From positions 26,211,701 through 26,275,700 of the forward strand of contig CM054178.1 of NCBI GenBank assembly GCA_028829895.1: a stretch of DNA of 64,000 nucleotides, in the 5' to 3' direction. A program made the position numbers and the translations under genes. The stretch is from Sinotaia quadrata (taxonomy: Eukaryota; Mollusca; Gastropoda; Architaenioglossa; Viviparidae). The stretch's first letter is position 1. Each line of letters begins with the position of its first letter. This document shows positions 46,381-58,158 of this stretch, piece by piece. The notes below the pieces were generated by a model. That model ran no database searches. It saw only the letters and a program-made list of their open reading frames with translations, and had not been told where the DNA came from.

Positions 46381-48045
46381 ATGGATTTTGCCAAGAAACG
46401 TAAAGTTGACAGCGAGAGTCGTGCATTTAACAAAGAATGGATGCCTAAGTACTTTTTCACAGAAGTCGGCAAGAAAGCAGTATGTTTGCTGTGCAGTGAA
46501 AGTGTTGCCGTGTTGAAAGAGTACAACATTAGCCGCCATTATGCGACGAAACATGCAGGCTATGGCAGTACTTTATCAGCAGCGGAACCGCAAACAAAAG
46601 CAACAGAACTGGACAGAAAACTTGTAAAGCAGCAGAATTTATTCGGAAAAGCCAAAGTAGCCCAGAAAGCTGCTACTCATGCCAGCTTTGTGGTCGCACA
46701 CAACATTGCTAAGCACAGCAAATCGTTCTGTGATGGTGAATTTGTCAAAAAGTGCATGCTCGATGTAGCTGATCAAGTCTGTCCAGAACAAAGAAAGAAG
46801 TTTGAAGAAGTCAGTTTGTCGAGAAGAACTGTGGCTCGCCGCATTGAAGCAATTGGTGAAGACCTGACATCACAACTAAAAAGGCGTGTACCTTCATTTC
46901 AGCTGTTTTCCCTGGCATTGGATGAAAGCACTGACATCGATGACACTGCACAGTTGCTCATCTTTGTACGAGGCATTTCAGAAAACTTTGAAATCACAGA
47001 AGAATTGCTGTCAATGGAATCAATGAAAGACACTACTACCGGGGAAGATATTTTCGAATGTGTGGAAAATGCCTTGCACACAATGCAATTACCATGGCAG
47101 AAAATGGTAAGTGTTACTACGGATGGTTCTCCATCTTTGACAGGAAAGAAAGTTGGTCTACTGAAGAGAATGGGTGACCGTGTTGCAGAGGTCGATTGCA
47201 CCAGGGAATTGATATTTCTACATTGCATAATACACCAGGAAGTGCTGTGTAAAAGTGTGCTTGACATGAAACATGTTGTGGATCCAGTTGTGAAAATTGT
47301 TAATTTCATCAGGGCGAGAGGTCTAAATCACAGACAGTTTATCACACTTCTGGAAGATTGCGGTTCTGATCACAGTGATGTTTTGTATCATACCGCTGTA
47401 CGCTGGTTGAGTTTGGGGAAAGTTCTGAGACGTGTCTGGGACCTGAAAACAGAAATCTTACTGTTTTTGGAGATGAAAGGGAAAGATACAGAATATCCTC
47501 AACTCAGAAAATCAGAATGGCTCTCAGATCTGGCATTTGCAGTTGATCTCTTTGAACATATGAATGAATTGAACACCAGACTTCAAGGGAAGGGCACTTT
47601 TGCTCACGAAATGTACTCAACAGTGAAGGCATTCAAGGTGAAGCTAAAACTGTTTTCTCGCCAGCTCAGTCAGAATATCACAACACACTTTCCAACATTC
47701 GAAACTATGGCACCCCAGATGATGTCAACTGAGAAGTACACCAGTATGATATCTGCACTAGACAATGAATTTGCTCGTCGTTTTGCGGACTTCCAGAAAC
47801 TTGCTGCTGAGTTTGATATCTTGTCATCACCGTTTACAACTGACTTTGAAAAGGCGCCGGATGCTCTACAGCTGGAACTGATTGATCTGCAGTGTGACTC
47901 TACCCTGAAAGATAAATTCGAATCTGAAAGCATTGACAAATTTTATGCGTCACTGAATGAATCCAAGTTTGCCAACCTGAGAAAGATGGCCATGAAACTA
48001 CTTGTTCTGTTCGGGTCTACATACATTTTCGACCATGAACATTAA
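46381..48045 (+). CDS. hAT transposase (GTF2IRD2/ZBED-like), C terminus frameshifted
   Basis: A 554-residue open frame from ATG 46381 (MDFAKKRKVDSESRAFNKEW). The BED-type zinc finger has C35, C38, H53 and H58. RNase H-like region: LALDESTDIDD and VTTDGSPSLTGKKVGL carry the likely acidic residues, followed by HTAVRWLSLGKVLRR. It resembles the transposase part of GTF2IRD2. At the end FGSTYI runs into FDHEH and a stop. The next frame continues TMNINKTKLRSNLTD...QMSH to TGA at 48173, so the conserved CEQTFS segment of the dimerisation domain is missing, best explained by a small deletion (about 14 nt). Probably inactive; no other break is seen. Confidence 0.9.
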   Translation: MDFAKKRKVDSESRAFNKEWMPKYFFTEVGKKAVCLLCSESVAVLKEYNISRHYATKHAGYGSTLSAAEPQTKATELDRKLVKQQNLFGKAKVAQKAATHASFVVAHNIAKHSKSFCDGEFVKKCMLDVADQVCPEQRKKFEEVSLSRRTVARRIEAIGEDLTSQLKRRVPSFQLFSLALDESTDIDDTAQLLIFVRGISENFEITEELLSMESMKDTTTGEDIFECVENALHTMQLPWQKMVSVTTDGSPSLTGKKVGLLKRMGDRVAEVDCTRELIFLHCIIHQEVLCKSVLDMKHVVDPVVKIVNFIRARGLNHRQFITLLEDCGSDHSDVLYHTAVRWLSLGKVLRRVWDLKTEILLFLEMKGKDTEYPQLRKSEWLSDLAFAVDLFEHMNELNTRLQGKGTFAHEMYSTVKAFKVKLKLFSRQLSQNITTHFPTFETMAPQMMSTEKYTSMISALDNEFARRFADFQKLAAEFDILSSPFTTDFEKAPDALQLELIDLQCDSTLKDKFESESIDKFYASLNESKFANLRKMAMKLLVLFGSTYIFDHEH

Positions 48046-48175
48046 CAAGACAAAGCTGCGTTCCAATCTAACTGATGTTCACGTGCAGTCTTTACTGAGA
48101 ATTTCTACGTCCGACATGCAGCCAGAGTTCAAACAACTTGTTGAAAACTTTGATCGACCACAGATGTCTCATTGA
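48046..48175 (+). pseudogene. out-of-frame transposase C terminus
   Basis: The frame MNINKTKLRSNLTDVHVQSL, LRISTSDMQPEFKQLVENFD, RPQMSH is the expected hAT C-terminal end, displaced from the main ORF by the deletion near 48025. Confidence 0.85.
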
Positions 48176-48361
48176 CTTCAGCAGCTATTGAGGTACATTA
48201 CGTTAAATTCATTATATACTGTTTTTGGTCTCTATGCTTTAATGTTTACAAGTTTAAAGTTTACATTAAATACGATTAAGGTATTGATTTAGTAATCCGG
48301 CCCGCCAAGGACTTCATTTTCCCATATCCGGCCCGCCGACTGAAGAAGTTGCCCACCCCTG

Positions 48362-48560
48362 CACTAAACAAACGTACACCTGCATATTGTCACTAAACAA
48401 ACATACATCATGTAGCTAAACAAACGTACACTTGCATATTGTCACTAAACAAACGTATATCATGTAGCTAAACAAACATACACTTGCATGATGACTATAT
48501 ACAAACGTACACATACATCATGACACTAAATAAACATACACCTACATCATGTAGCTAGAC
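48362..48560. repeat. tandem repeat flanking the hAT element
   Basis: Copies of CACTAAACAAACGTACACCT-GCATATTGT and CATCATGTAGCTAAACAAACATACA. Its left continuation is at 44265-44312, so the hAT element split this array. First eight bases are the right target duplication. Confidence 0.85.
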
Positions 48561-48995
48561 AAAGCGAAACACTACTCATTGATTAGTAACTACCGTTTCA
48601 CATAAATGTCAAATGGAATCATGTAATTACATTATATGCTCAAACTTTCGTTATTTTGGGACGATTTGTTCCCTGCATTTAAAACACTTCCTGGAAGTAG
48701 CCAGCAACCAATTCTCAAGGTATGGGTTTCTACTTGAACAACAAGAAAAATATTAATTTAGAGAGAATCTAGATCTCCCATTTCCAAAATCAATTATTTC
48801 TTTAGAATATTCGAATACATATTACTATGGCTGTTATTGCCATAGTAATATTACACGCACGCAAAGCAACAGCAAACCAACACAGGTTGATTGTCTTTCT
48901 GCCATGAATGTATTATAAACGCCAAACCTTGTTAACTGTCCTTCAACTGAACACTGCTTCGTGACAGTCGCACTAGTCAATAGACTTCGCTTTGA
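48561..48995. other. intergenic, no recognised feature
   Basis: No ORF or repeat that I recognise. Confidence 0.5.
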
Positions 48996-49550
48996 TTAAT
49001 TGATTTATTCATGCCCGCTTTGGTTAATTGGCTTATTCATGCTCGCTTTGGTTAATTGATACATTCGATGCTCGCGATGACTGATTGGTTTATTTATGTT
49101 CTCTTTCATTGACTGATTTATTTTATGCTAGTTTTGATTGATTTATTTATGCTCGCTTTGATTGATTGGTTTATTTATGTTCGCTTTGGATGATTAATCT
49201 ATTTATGCTCGCTTTGGTTGATCGCTTAATTAATGTTCGCTTTGGTTAATAGATTTATTTATGATTGCTTTGATTAACTGATTTATTCATGCTTCATTGG
49301 TTGGTTGGTTTATTCATAATCGCTTTGGATGATTGGTGTATTTATGTTCTATAAATCTATTTTGATGATTTATTTATTTATGCTCTCTTTGGATGACTGA
49401 TTTATTTATGCCCTCTTTGGTTGATTGATTTATTCAGGTTCGCATTGGTTGACTGATTTATTTATGCCCTCTTTGGTTGACTGATTTATTTATGCCCTCC
49501 TGGATGACTGATTTATTTATGCCCTCTTTGGTTGACTGATTTATTCATGC
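48995..49550. repeat. degenerate minisatellite, about 28 bp unit
   Basis: About twenty copies of TTGATTGATTTATTTATGCT-CGCTTTGG with many substitutions. Confidence 0.9.
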
Positions 49551-50135
49551 GTATATATATGTCCAATGTTCACTGATTGTGCAGAAGGGTTTGACGTAAC
49601 GCGACTTGAACTTGGAGCTACTGATGCTGTGACGTCATACTTACTAGAAAAATTACTACAGTTATTACTAGATGATGGTACACAGGCTTCACTGGACCTA
49701 TACTGACAATACTGTGTGACTCATGATAGCTCCAACCATCGCTTGTCCACCACGCCCCTCTTCCTTCCGAACTAACAGCAATAACAACAAAATAGTGTTT
49801 TACAAATTTCTTCCTCTTCCTTTGGTTAATCTGCAGCAAGCCAGTAAGTGTGTTGTGTGTTATGTTTCTGGTTTTAATTCAAGTTTATTAATTGTAAGTG
49901 TTTGGATGGAAGGATAATCTATGTTGGTCGACAAAAGTTATCATTTTTATCAGTAGCAGTATCATTATTTCAACGTCCCTTTTTCTCCAGTTGTGACAAA
50001 CTTCCCAAATTACTAATTCTAACAGATAGAGCTGGGGTGAAATTTATTTCTGCAACAAACAGCTATTTTACAAATATAAGTATTAAGTAGTATGTAATTG
50101 ATCACTTTTCATTTTCCTCAGGACTAAAGAGCCCT
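49551..50135. other. intergenic, no recognised feature
   Basis: Short open frames on both strands at 49618-49917 have no recognisable domain. Confidence 0.45.
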
Positions 50136-50137
50136 GT

Positions 50138-50515
50138 CTATATGTTTAATCAAATTTACATAACATCTAGATGTTCAATCAAACTTACATAATATCTAGA
50201 TGTTCAGTCAAACTTACATAACATCTAGATGTTCAGTCAAACTTACATAACATCTAGATGTTCAGTCAAATTTACATAACATCTAGATGTTCAGTCAAAC
50301 TTACATAACATCTAGATGTTCAAACTTACATAACATCTAGATGTTCAGTCAAACTTACATAATATCTAGATGTTCAGTCAAACTTACATAATATCTAGAT
50401 GTTCAGTCAAATTTACATAATATCTAGATGTTCAATCAAACTTACATAATATCTAGATGTTCAGTCAAATTTACATAACATCTAGATGTTCAGTCAAACT
50501 TACATAACAATATTA
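50138..50515. repeat. minisatellite, 29 bp unit
   Basis: About thirteen copies of ACATAACATCTAGATGTTCA-GTCAAACTT. The core CATCTAGATG is a perfect palindrome in most copies. Confidence 0.95.
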
Positions 50516-50819
50516 ACAAAGAAGTAAGCAAAATATTTATTTAATTAAACTTATTTATAACATGTTTAACTGTGGTATAATCACCAGAACAGGAATGCTA
50601 TGAATCAGACACTATTACATAGGAAACACATATGGGAAACGACTGCCCTATCTTACGGTAAAGAAATATGGCATATTTGCAATTTCTACACTTGTCACAG
50701 GTTCTATTTTGCTTTAAAAGATTTCGGGAAATGCAATGGTTTTCCCTCTCCCCACCCCCCAGTAATTAAGTTCATCCACACTGTTCTACACTGCCCCACC
50801 CTTGCTCTCGCTGGTTAAA

Positions 50820-51165
50820 AGGATCACACCTCTATCACACCTTTATAACACATTTATCAGACCTCTCTATACACATTTATCACACCTCTATCACGCTTTT
50901 ATTACACATCATTCACATCCCTATCACACATTTATCATACCTCTATCACACATTTATTACACCTCTATCACACCTAATCTCACATACTTCACACCTTTAT
51001 CACAACTCTATCACACCTTTCATAACCTTTATCACACCTTTATCACACCTCTATCACACCTTTCATAACCTTTATCACATCTTTATCACACCTCTATCAT
51101 ACACCTATCATACATTATCACACCTCTAGCATATCTCTATCATACCTTTATCACACCACTAATTT
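50820..51165. repeat. minisatellite of TATCACACCT units
   Basis: Irregular repeats of CACACCTTTATCACACCTCT with 11-12 bp sub-periodicity. Confidence 0.92.
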
Positions 51166-51184
51166 ACAGTGACCCGAAACGTCC

Positions 51185-51379
51185 TTGAAATAATCTTCAG
51201 ATATACTGTCTTGGCGACAATGACAAAGTCACTGAAATAATCTTCAGATATACTGTCTTGGCGACAATGACAAAGTCATTGAAATAATCTTCAGATATAC
51301 TGTCTTGGCGACAATGACAAAGTCATTGAAATAATCTTCAGATATACTGTCTTGGCGACAATGATAATGTCATTGAAAT
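51185..51379. repeat. minisatellite, about 48 bp unit
   Basis: Four copies of TTGAAATAATCTTCAGATAT-ACTGTCTTGGCGACAATGAC-AAAGTCA. The Mutator-like element inserted in the last copy; the array remnant resumes at 52286. Confidence 0.92.
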
Positions 51380-52285
51380 GGTTCACCGACAAAACCGCGA
51401 ACGACAAATGCGCGCCGACAAAACCGCGATGGACAAAATCGCGACGACAAAATCGCGCCGACAAAATCGCGCCGACAAAATCGCGCCGACAAAATCGCGA
51501 TCGACAAAATCGCGATGATACATGTTAAATAGTACAAGAATGTAATAATAACATACGTAGATATCAATATTACGATACACAAAGCAATGTTAAGAGATAC
51601 TGAGTGCAAATAATCCTCAAAATAAGGCAATGAAAAGAATGAAGCATACATCAAATCTTAATCATTTTATTTAACGATCAATATTAAGAGATACTACGTG
51701 TAAATAATTCTTACACAAAGGTAATGAAAAGAATGAAGCATATATCTAATCTTAATAATTTTGTTTAAAGAGCAATATTAAGAGATATTGAGTGCAAATA
51801 ATCCTTACACAAAGGCAATGAAAAGAATGAAGCATACATCAAATCTTAATAATTTTACCATAAAGATCAATATTAAGAGATACTACGTGTAAATAATCCT
51901 TACACAAATGCAATGAAAAGAATGAAGCATACATCAAAGATCAATATTAAGAGATACTACGTGCAAATAATTCTTACACAAAGGTAATGAAAAGAATGAA
52001 GCATATATCTAATCTTAATAATTTTGTTTAAAGAGCAATATTAAGAGATACTGAGTGCAAATAATCCTTACACAAAGGTAATGAAAAGAATGAAAAGAAG
52101 TTACGTAATAGAGCGAACATACATAACACTTCCTGCCATTCTTGGTGATGTTTATCGCGATTTTGTCGGCGCGCATTTGTCGGCGCGATTTTGTCGATTT
52201 CAAAGAGCGCGATTTTGTCGGCGCGATTTTGTCCATCGCGGTTTTGTCGGCGCGCATTTGTCGTTCGCGGTTTTGACGGGTCACC
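51380..52285. mobile_element. 906-bp Mutator-like MITE with CG-rich TIRs
   Basis: Flanked by the 9-bp duplication CATTGAAAT (51371-51379 and 52286-52294). Terminal inverted repeats of about 65 bp or more: left GGTTCACCGACAAAACCGCG, right GACGGGTCACC read inverted, both continuing AACGACAAATGCGCGCC then GACAAAACCGCGATGG. Multiple CGCGCCGACAAAAT repeats lie inside the TIRs. The middle is four copies of a roughly 100-120 bp unit (AATGAAAAGAATGAAGCATA...AATATTAAGAGATACT). No transposase. A 9-bp duplication suggests the MULE superfamily. Confidence 0.85.
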
Positions 52286-52458
52286 CATTGAAATAATCTT
52301 CGATAGAGACATAATTTATGTTCACATATGTGATTTCTAAAGAGGCATATAATCTTTAGATCCTTTAATAATGTGTATTAGAGAAATAATTAATAGAACT
52401 TCATGTATCTATATAAAGGACACCTAATTTAAATAAAATTATCCTCATTTTCTTTCAG

Positions 52459-53530
52459 CAATTATTCGGAAAAAGCAAAACACCCTGACCTTGCACGAAG
52501 CGAAGGTTAGTTAATTCCTTCTTTGTTGGTTTTTCCGGATAACCAAATAACTACACAACTTTTTTTGTTGACAACTTTTCCCGGGCAGAAGGCATTCGTT
52601 GATACTAATTTGCCCAGGCAGAAAACATTCGTCGATACTAATTTGCCCAGGCAGAAAACATTCGTTGGTATAAATTTACGTTTTCCAGATCATATTCAGT
52701 GAACACTTTTGGAGACAAAACTAATGCATTGAAATCAGTGGCATTATGACTTTCATCAAGGGAGACAAATCCCAAACTGAGTTCCATATCATTATGACTT
52801 TAATCGCATTCGCCATTTGCTGGGTTAAACGCAAGCAATAATAAATGTGTTGTATTTTAGGTAGATTTGTTGTTAGCAAGTCATTATTTAAGTTTGTTGT
52901 AAAATTATGCAATATCTTTATCATTAAGTACCCACAAAAAAATTTAAAAGTCAATTAGTAGCCAGTAATTTTCTTAGCATTTCTTTTGTTAGCCAATAAC
53001 AAACCAGTTTTTATAACAAGTTAAAAGGCCATAAACAATAATCTCTTGTATAAAACCATCATCCACCTTGGAAACATAAATATATGAAAGGAAATTTGCT
53101 TTTGTGTTTAGAGGCTGTCATGACAGTTTGAAGGATATTATATCAAAGACAACATAATGCTATTATCGATTTCAAGAAGTGCTATATATAAACGTCTGTC
53201 TAGTGACCTCCAGGATTTACAACGACAGGGAGACACTCGGGAACTGGCAAGTCGGCGCATGCGCACACAAGTGCGGATGCCGCTTCGTCCCCAGCCGCAA
53301 GGAAGTTCCTGATAACACCCTCCCATCCCCAGATCTGTCTACCCTTCACCACCACCACCACCCGCTTTTGCGTTGTCAATCGGGAACCCGGAGTAAAAGT
53401 CGTGTAGCTCATCTCGACAGTCGATTCCGGAACCAAGTCTGCCTGACAGGTGATCACTTTTCCTCAGGTACAGTAAATTTCGTTTTCGTTACGCATGGCG
53501 CGCAAATAACAGGAGATTGGAAGTTCTAGA
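52459..53530 (+). other. candidate unrecognised transcript or promoter region
   Basis: A 47-nt stretch 52459-52505 has an acceptor (TTTTCTTTCAG) and donor (GAAG|GTTAGT), and two of its frames are open. A second GC-rich stretch starts after GACCTCCAG at about 53216, open in all three + frames for at least 32 codons, with possible donors at 53451 (CTGACAG|GTGATC) and 53467 (CTCAG|GTACAG). One phase-consistent join reads LTLHEAKDLQRQGDTRELAS, RRMRTQVRMPLRPQPQGSS and stop. TATATAAA at 53185-53192 and GCGCATGCGC at 53255-53264 (NRF1-like) could instead mark a promoter. No protein family is recognised. Confidence 0.3.
52560..52675. repeat. three-copy tandem repeat, about 36 bp
   Basis: Copies of TTTGCCCAGGCAGAAAACAT-TCGTTGATACTAA. 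Confidence 0.85.
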
Positions 53531-53689
53531 AGCTCGATGTTTGAAAGGTAAACAATGTCTCGACCATAAAGCTATTCTAGTTTTGAGTCTAGAAGTGTGT
53601 GTATTAGTTCAGTTAGAAAATTACAATAGCTAGGAGACACAACTGAAATGAAATTAACATAGTGAATAAATTATGAATCACCATAACAG

Positions 53690-54155
53690 CTACTTGTTTT
53701 TGCCAACTTAATGAGTAGCTAGTAGGTGGGTGAATTTGTTTTTGCCAACTTAATGAATAACTAGTAGGTGGGTGAATTTGTTTTTGCCCACTTAATGAAT
53801 AACTAGTAGGAGGGTGAATTTGTTTTTGCCAGCTTAATGAATAACTAGTAGGTGGGTGAATTTGTTTTTGCCAACTTAATGAATAACTAGTAGGTTGGTG
53901 AATTTGTTCTTGCCAACTTAATGAATAACTAGTAGGTGGGTGAATTTGTTTTTGCCAACTTAATGAATAACTAGTAGGTGGGTGAATTTGTTTTTGCCAA
54001 CTTAATGAATAACTAGTAGGTTGGTGAATTTGTTTTTGCCAACTTAATGAATAACTAGTAGGTTGGTGAATTTGTTCTTGCCAACTTAATGAATAACTAG
54101 TAGGTGGGTGAATTTGTTTTTGCCAACTTAATGAATAGCAAGTAGTTGGGTGAAT
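53690..54155. repeat. minisatellite, 42-44 bp unit
   Basis: About eleven copies of GTGGGTGAATTTGTTTTTGC-CAACTTAATGAATAACTAGT-AG. Confidence 0.95.
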
Positions 54156-54256
54156 TTGTTGCTTTCGGAGTACAGAAATAATTAGGACATTGTGGTGTAA
54201 GAATGCATTCTATAAAATATACAGAAACATGTTTTATATATGCTTGTGCAAGTTTG

Positions 54257-54275
54257 TGTGTGCGTGCGTGCGTGC

Positions 54276-54355
<80 letters not shown>
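54257..54355. repeat. compound GT-GA microsatellite
   Basis: GTGC/GT repeats running directly into about 31 GA dinucleotides. The open frames here are low-complexity artefacts. Confidence 0.97.
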
Positions 54356-54359
<4 letters not shown>

Positions 54360-54980
54360 TTCATAGCAAAAATAAACGATTTTTTAAAATATAATTTCAT
54401 GAAATGTTCAAATGTAATTCCTTGTTTTCTCATATAAAACTTCTCCGTATTCCTAGACTAGTGATGACTTAGCTTGGTGATTATTATGATTGTAATTATA
54501 GTCCTGTAATTAATTAGTTTTTAATTATAATAAAAATTAAATTGGGATGACACATGCAATAGTTCTACTGTCTCTTGTGGTTCAGACATACTCATTTTTA
54601 TAAAAAATAAAAAAAAGCATGTCTGCAAAAAGAATTAAATAAAATCTGCTCCTTTACGAGAAATGTGGCACACTGCTCTATCATTTGTATCATTTGTTCA
54701 TGCGTCCTAAACAATTTGTGAACTCATTTATGTTTGATTTATATCTACCAGTCATTTAGAGCATTCGTGTCGCGTGAATGGATTAGTGGATTTTTCTTTC
54801 TTTCTTTTTTTAACAGGCAATAATCAACAGTGTCGAGTGGTTTAAGATATGTGAGGAGTGGACGATGATTTATTGGGTTGTTGATTCATTCGCAAAAAAA
54901 AAAAATGTTTTAATTGCAGATTGCAGATTCACTCACATTATTATTTTTTGTATTTGTTAAATGTAAATTGGGTTGTAGAC
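54356..54980. other. intergenic, no recognised feature
   Basis: AT-rich DNA without ORF, only short T and A runs. Confidence 0.5.
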
Positions 54981-55153
54981 CAACGCTCCCTCTAATACTT
55001 TTTCCGGTGTGCGCGTAGCTTTTTCCTGTGTGCGCGGAACTGTCAGTTGTTTGAGCTTGCTACCAAAAATTGTGCGCGGAATTTTGAACTGTTGTGCGTC
55101 ATTTTCTAATGAGTTGCGCGGCCACGCAACCGCACATCTTAGAGGGAACATTG
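54981..55153. mobile_element. 173-bp hAT-type MITE
   Basis: The ends CAACGCTCCCTCTAA and TTAGAGGGAACATTG are inverted repeats with two mismatches. Flanked by TTGTAGAC and TTGTTGAC, an 8-bp target duplication with one change. The interior has repeated GTGCGCG motifs. The GTTCCCTCTAA terminus recalls hAT MITEs known from several animals. Confidence 0.8.
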
Positions 55154-55161
55154 TTGTTGAC

Positions 55162-56750
55162 TAATCTACTCTTTTGCTGCAAGCGTTTCGTGATGCGAGA
55201 AAATCGACAATACTTCATTTTCATTGATATTTATATTATATATGCCTCGTATTGTCCTTGAATAACTTCGCTGTAACAAGCCGTTACAGTAAGGATGGGA
55301 AAGTGTGATGAAGCATTTTAAAAACACGGACTACTTCAAGTCCAGCAGAGACCATATCCATACAGGCAAGACTTGAACTTTTAGTGACCAGTCAAGTGTG
55401 AATTGCAGCAACTCGTGCGAGTAAAATTTATTAAAGGCTCCTTTCGGGTGCACAGTTATCATGCTATATCTGGAAAACACCACTTTTTTTCCACTTCAGT
55501 AATTTTCACGCCTAACATCCATAATGCTAAGCAAAACATTGATTAGACTGTATTTATAGTCAGATAGCTTGGTGGATAAATGAACGTATTTATAGATAAA
55601 TGGACAGATGAATGCAAACAGAAAAACATGCAAATAGGAAATACACGCACTAAGATAGATAGATAGATAGATGATGGATGGATGATTGGATGGTTCATTG
55701 GATGGATGGTTAGATGGTTGGATGGTTGGTTGGATGGATGGATGGATGGAGAGAGAGAGAACTTAGCTAGCTGTTCAGATACCGCGCTATAGTCAAGTTA
55801 TTTTTATCACTTTCTCACTCACTCTCTTCAAATGTTAGAGTTTAGCTATTCATTCTTCGCATTCTTCTTCCTTACAAATCTTTAATCTGCACCCTTACCC
55901 CTTTCTGCGACTTAACTGTGACATCTGTCTGTCTGTCTATCTCTCTCAAGTATTCCTACGAGTACTGTACAACAGCAAACACGCTTACACATTCAAGCAA
56001 GTGCAAATATATCACCAATAGTACCCTTATTTATAAGATTACGACCGTGGTATCCTCATTTAGAAGAATGTGGCTGGTGTACCTTCATTAAAAGAACAAG
56101 GCTTAATAAGATGTTTGGAACTGGCAGCTTCCTGCCTCTACTCGATACACTGGAGTTCACGTGGACTTATTGACTACCGTTAATTATAAATACATTAAAG
56201 ACCACGTGGAATTATTGTCAGCCGCTAATCGATTGTAAATACACTGGACTCCACGTGGAGTTATTGAACTAAGAGCAGCTCTGAATCTCATGCTCCACCG
56301 CTAACTGACAAGAAGTCTTTGTCAGACCAGCGTCAGTTGTCTCTCTTGTACACCCTGACGTCACACAGTTTCAACTGATTTATATCTCCTAAACCTTCAC
56401 TTTCAATGTTTCTTGATTTCGCGGAAGTGTGGTTGATTTGCCTCATTTCAGTGTCAGTTGCATTGTTGCAGTTTAAAAAAAAAAAAAAAAGAGGACAAGA
56501 ATTAATTTATCTTTCGGCTAAGAGGCCAAGAGTTTTGTTTTCTATCAGTCTTTAATAGGAATTGGAAAGGATCATGATATTGTTTGTATATTTCATCTCT
56601 AAAACCACCCCCTACTTCCTACCAACAGCCTAACAAACCGCAGACAAGCGATTAAGTTCATTTACAGAGGTATGGAAAAACTTCATACATACATTTTATA
56701 CAGTTGTCGTTGTTGTTAATGTAGGGGGCGCTTTCGGCTTCCGCCGCTTT
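55162..56750. other. intergenic with simple repeats
   Basis: GATA/GATG/GGTT simple repeats at 55650-55765. A roughly 60-bp unit with CACGTGGA-TTATTG repeats three times at 56150-56275. No gene is recognised. Confidence 0.5.
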
Positions 56751-56751
56751 C

Positions 56752-56935
56752 GCGCTGTATACAGTTGTCAGTAGGAACCATTCTTTTTATACAGCTGTCT
56801 GGAGAAACTATACTTTTATACAGGTGTCTGGAGGAACTATACTTTTATACAGCAGTGTGGAGAAACTATACTTTTATACAGCAGTATGGAGAAATTATAC
56901 TTTTATACAGCTGTCAGGAGAAACTGCTGTTCTAG
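56752..56935. repeat. minisatellite, 28-29 bp unit
   Basis: Six copies of TACTTTTATACAGCTGTCTG-GAGAAACTA. Confidence 0.9.
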
Positions 56936-58020
56936 AGAAAATCATAAGCTATAAAATAAGATCGAACCAAAGTAAATGGCTTGTTACTATGCTAAGCCCT
57001 CATGCAATCAGCAGTCGATACAAAGTTTGTGCTTAAAAGACCCAGTCGTAAGTCTCACACCTATTTCATATCTTAGGATAGTAAAACTAATACAATATTT
57101 ATTATAAACCTGTAATTTCGTGTTGAAAAAAGCCTAAGATATTTAAAACAATCAATAAAAGTTTCTAGTTCTTTGAAATAAACTTTGAATCATTATGAAT
57201 GCAAATTTTGAGCAAAAGTATTCGCCTCATATGCAGCTACGTGAGGCGTGTTAAAAATAGCATTCCGGGCAGTGAAGTGGGACTTTCATTTATATGCAGA
57301 CGTATATATTTCTCTACATAAGCGCGCGAACACACACACATATTTATATACGCATACACACATGTGAAATAATATTTCTCGATCAAGTTTAGGATAAAAT
57401 AAACATAAAGTTAGAAATAAATTCGATGTTTTTAAATATAAATAAAAATAAAATTTACCGAAGAATTGAGAGTCGATCCATTATATATTATGTGCTGTCA
57501 ACATCAGCCACAGTAAGAAACCTATGACAGTTTAAGGCAGTGATAACCGATACAAGACAATTATCTATTCTCATCTAACACCATAGTCTATTAAAATGAA
57601 ACTTACAAAGAAATGAAAAGTTTAGGGCAAAGCAGCTAACACAAAATTAGGAGTTTATTGCTTATGCATCGTTGCTAAAGTATAATTGCTTTCTAATCTA
57701 TTTCCCAAGTAGTGCCAAAGCCTGGTTTAGAAAATTAACATTTGCTGTCAACAGCCTTTTCATGAATGCTTAGGTTGTGACATAGTTGCAGACAAAAGCT
57801 TTGGTCAGCCAAATTGTTGTTTATGAAATTCTGGGCTATATTGTCCAATCACAAATGATTTCTTTTACATGAGAAATCCATAAGGGCGAATGGACAAGTG
57901 TCCAGCAGTTGTCTGTAACGTTACTCGCTCAGGATTATTATAATTGTGATTCCGGTTGGTTCCTGTTCCACCCACCTCAATGGGTGAAAGTACTATTTGA
58001 AGTAATTTCTAGACCACACA
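56936..58020. other. intergenic, no recognised feature
   Basis: No conserved ORF or repeat. Confidence 0.5.
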
Positions 58021-58027
58021 CATCTCC

Positions 58028-58158
<131 letters not shown>

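Larger units (their letters stand above)
44313..48361 (+). mobile_element. hAT transposon, nearly complete, with nested insertion
   Basis: Starts CAGGGACGGGCAAC and ends GTTGCCCACCCCTG (imperfect TIRs), with subterminal CCGGCCCGC repeats, and is flanked by the 8-bp duplication CACTAAAC, as expected for hAT. It carries a transposase ORF at 46381. The 5' region has an internal tandem duplication and a nested LTR-like insertion at 44740-46318. The insertion site lies in a CACTAAACAAACGTACA-type tandem repeat. Without the nested insertion it would be about 2.5 kb. Confidence 0.92.

Noticed and set aside
46899..47939. Minus-strand open frames inside the hAT transposase
   Set aside because: Antisense shadows of the well-supported plus-strand transposase ORF.
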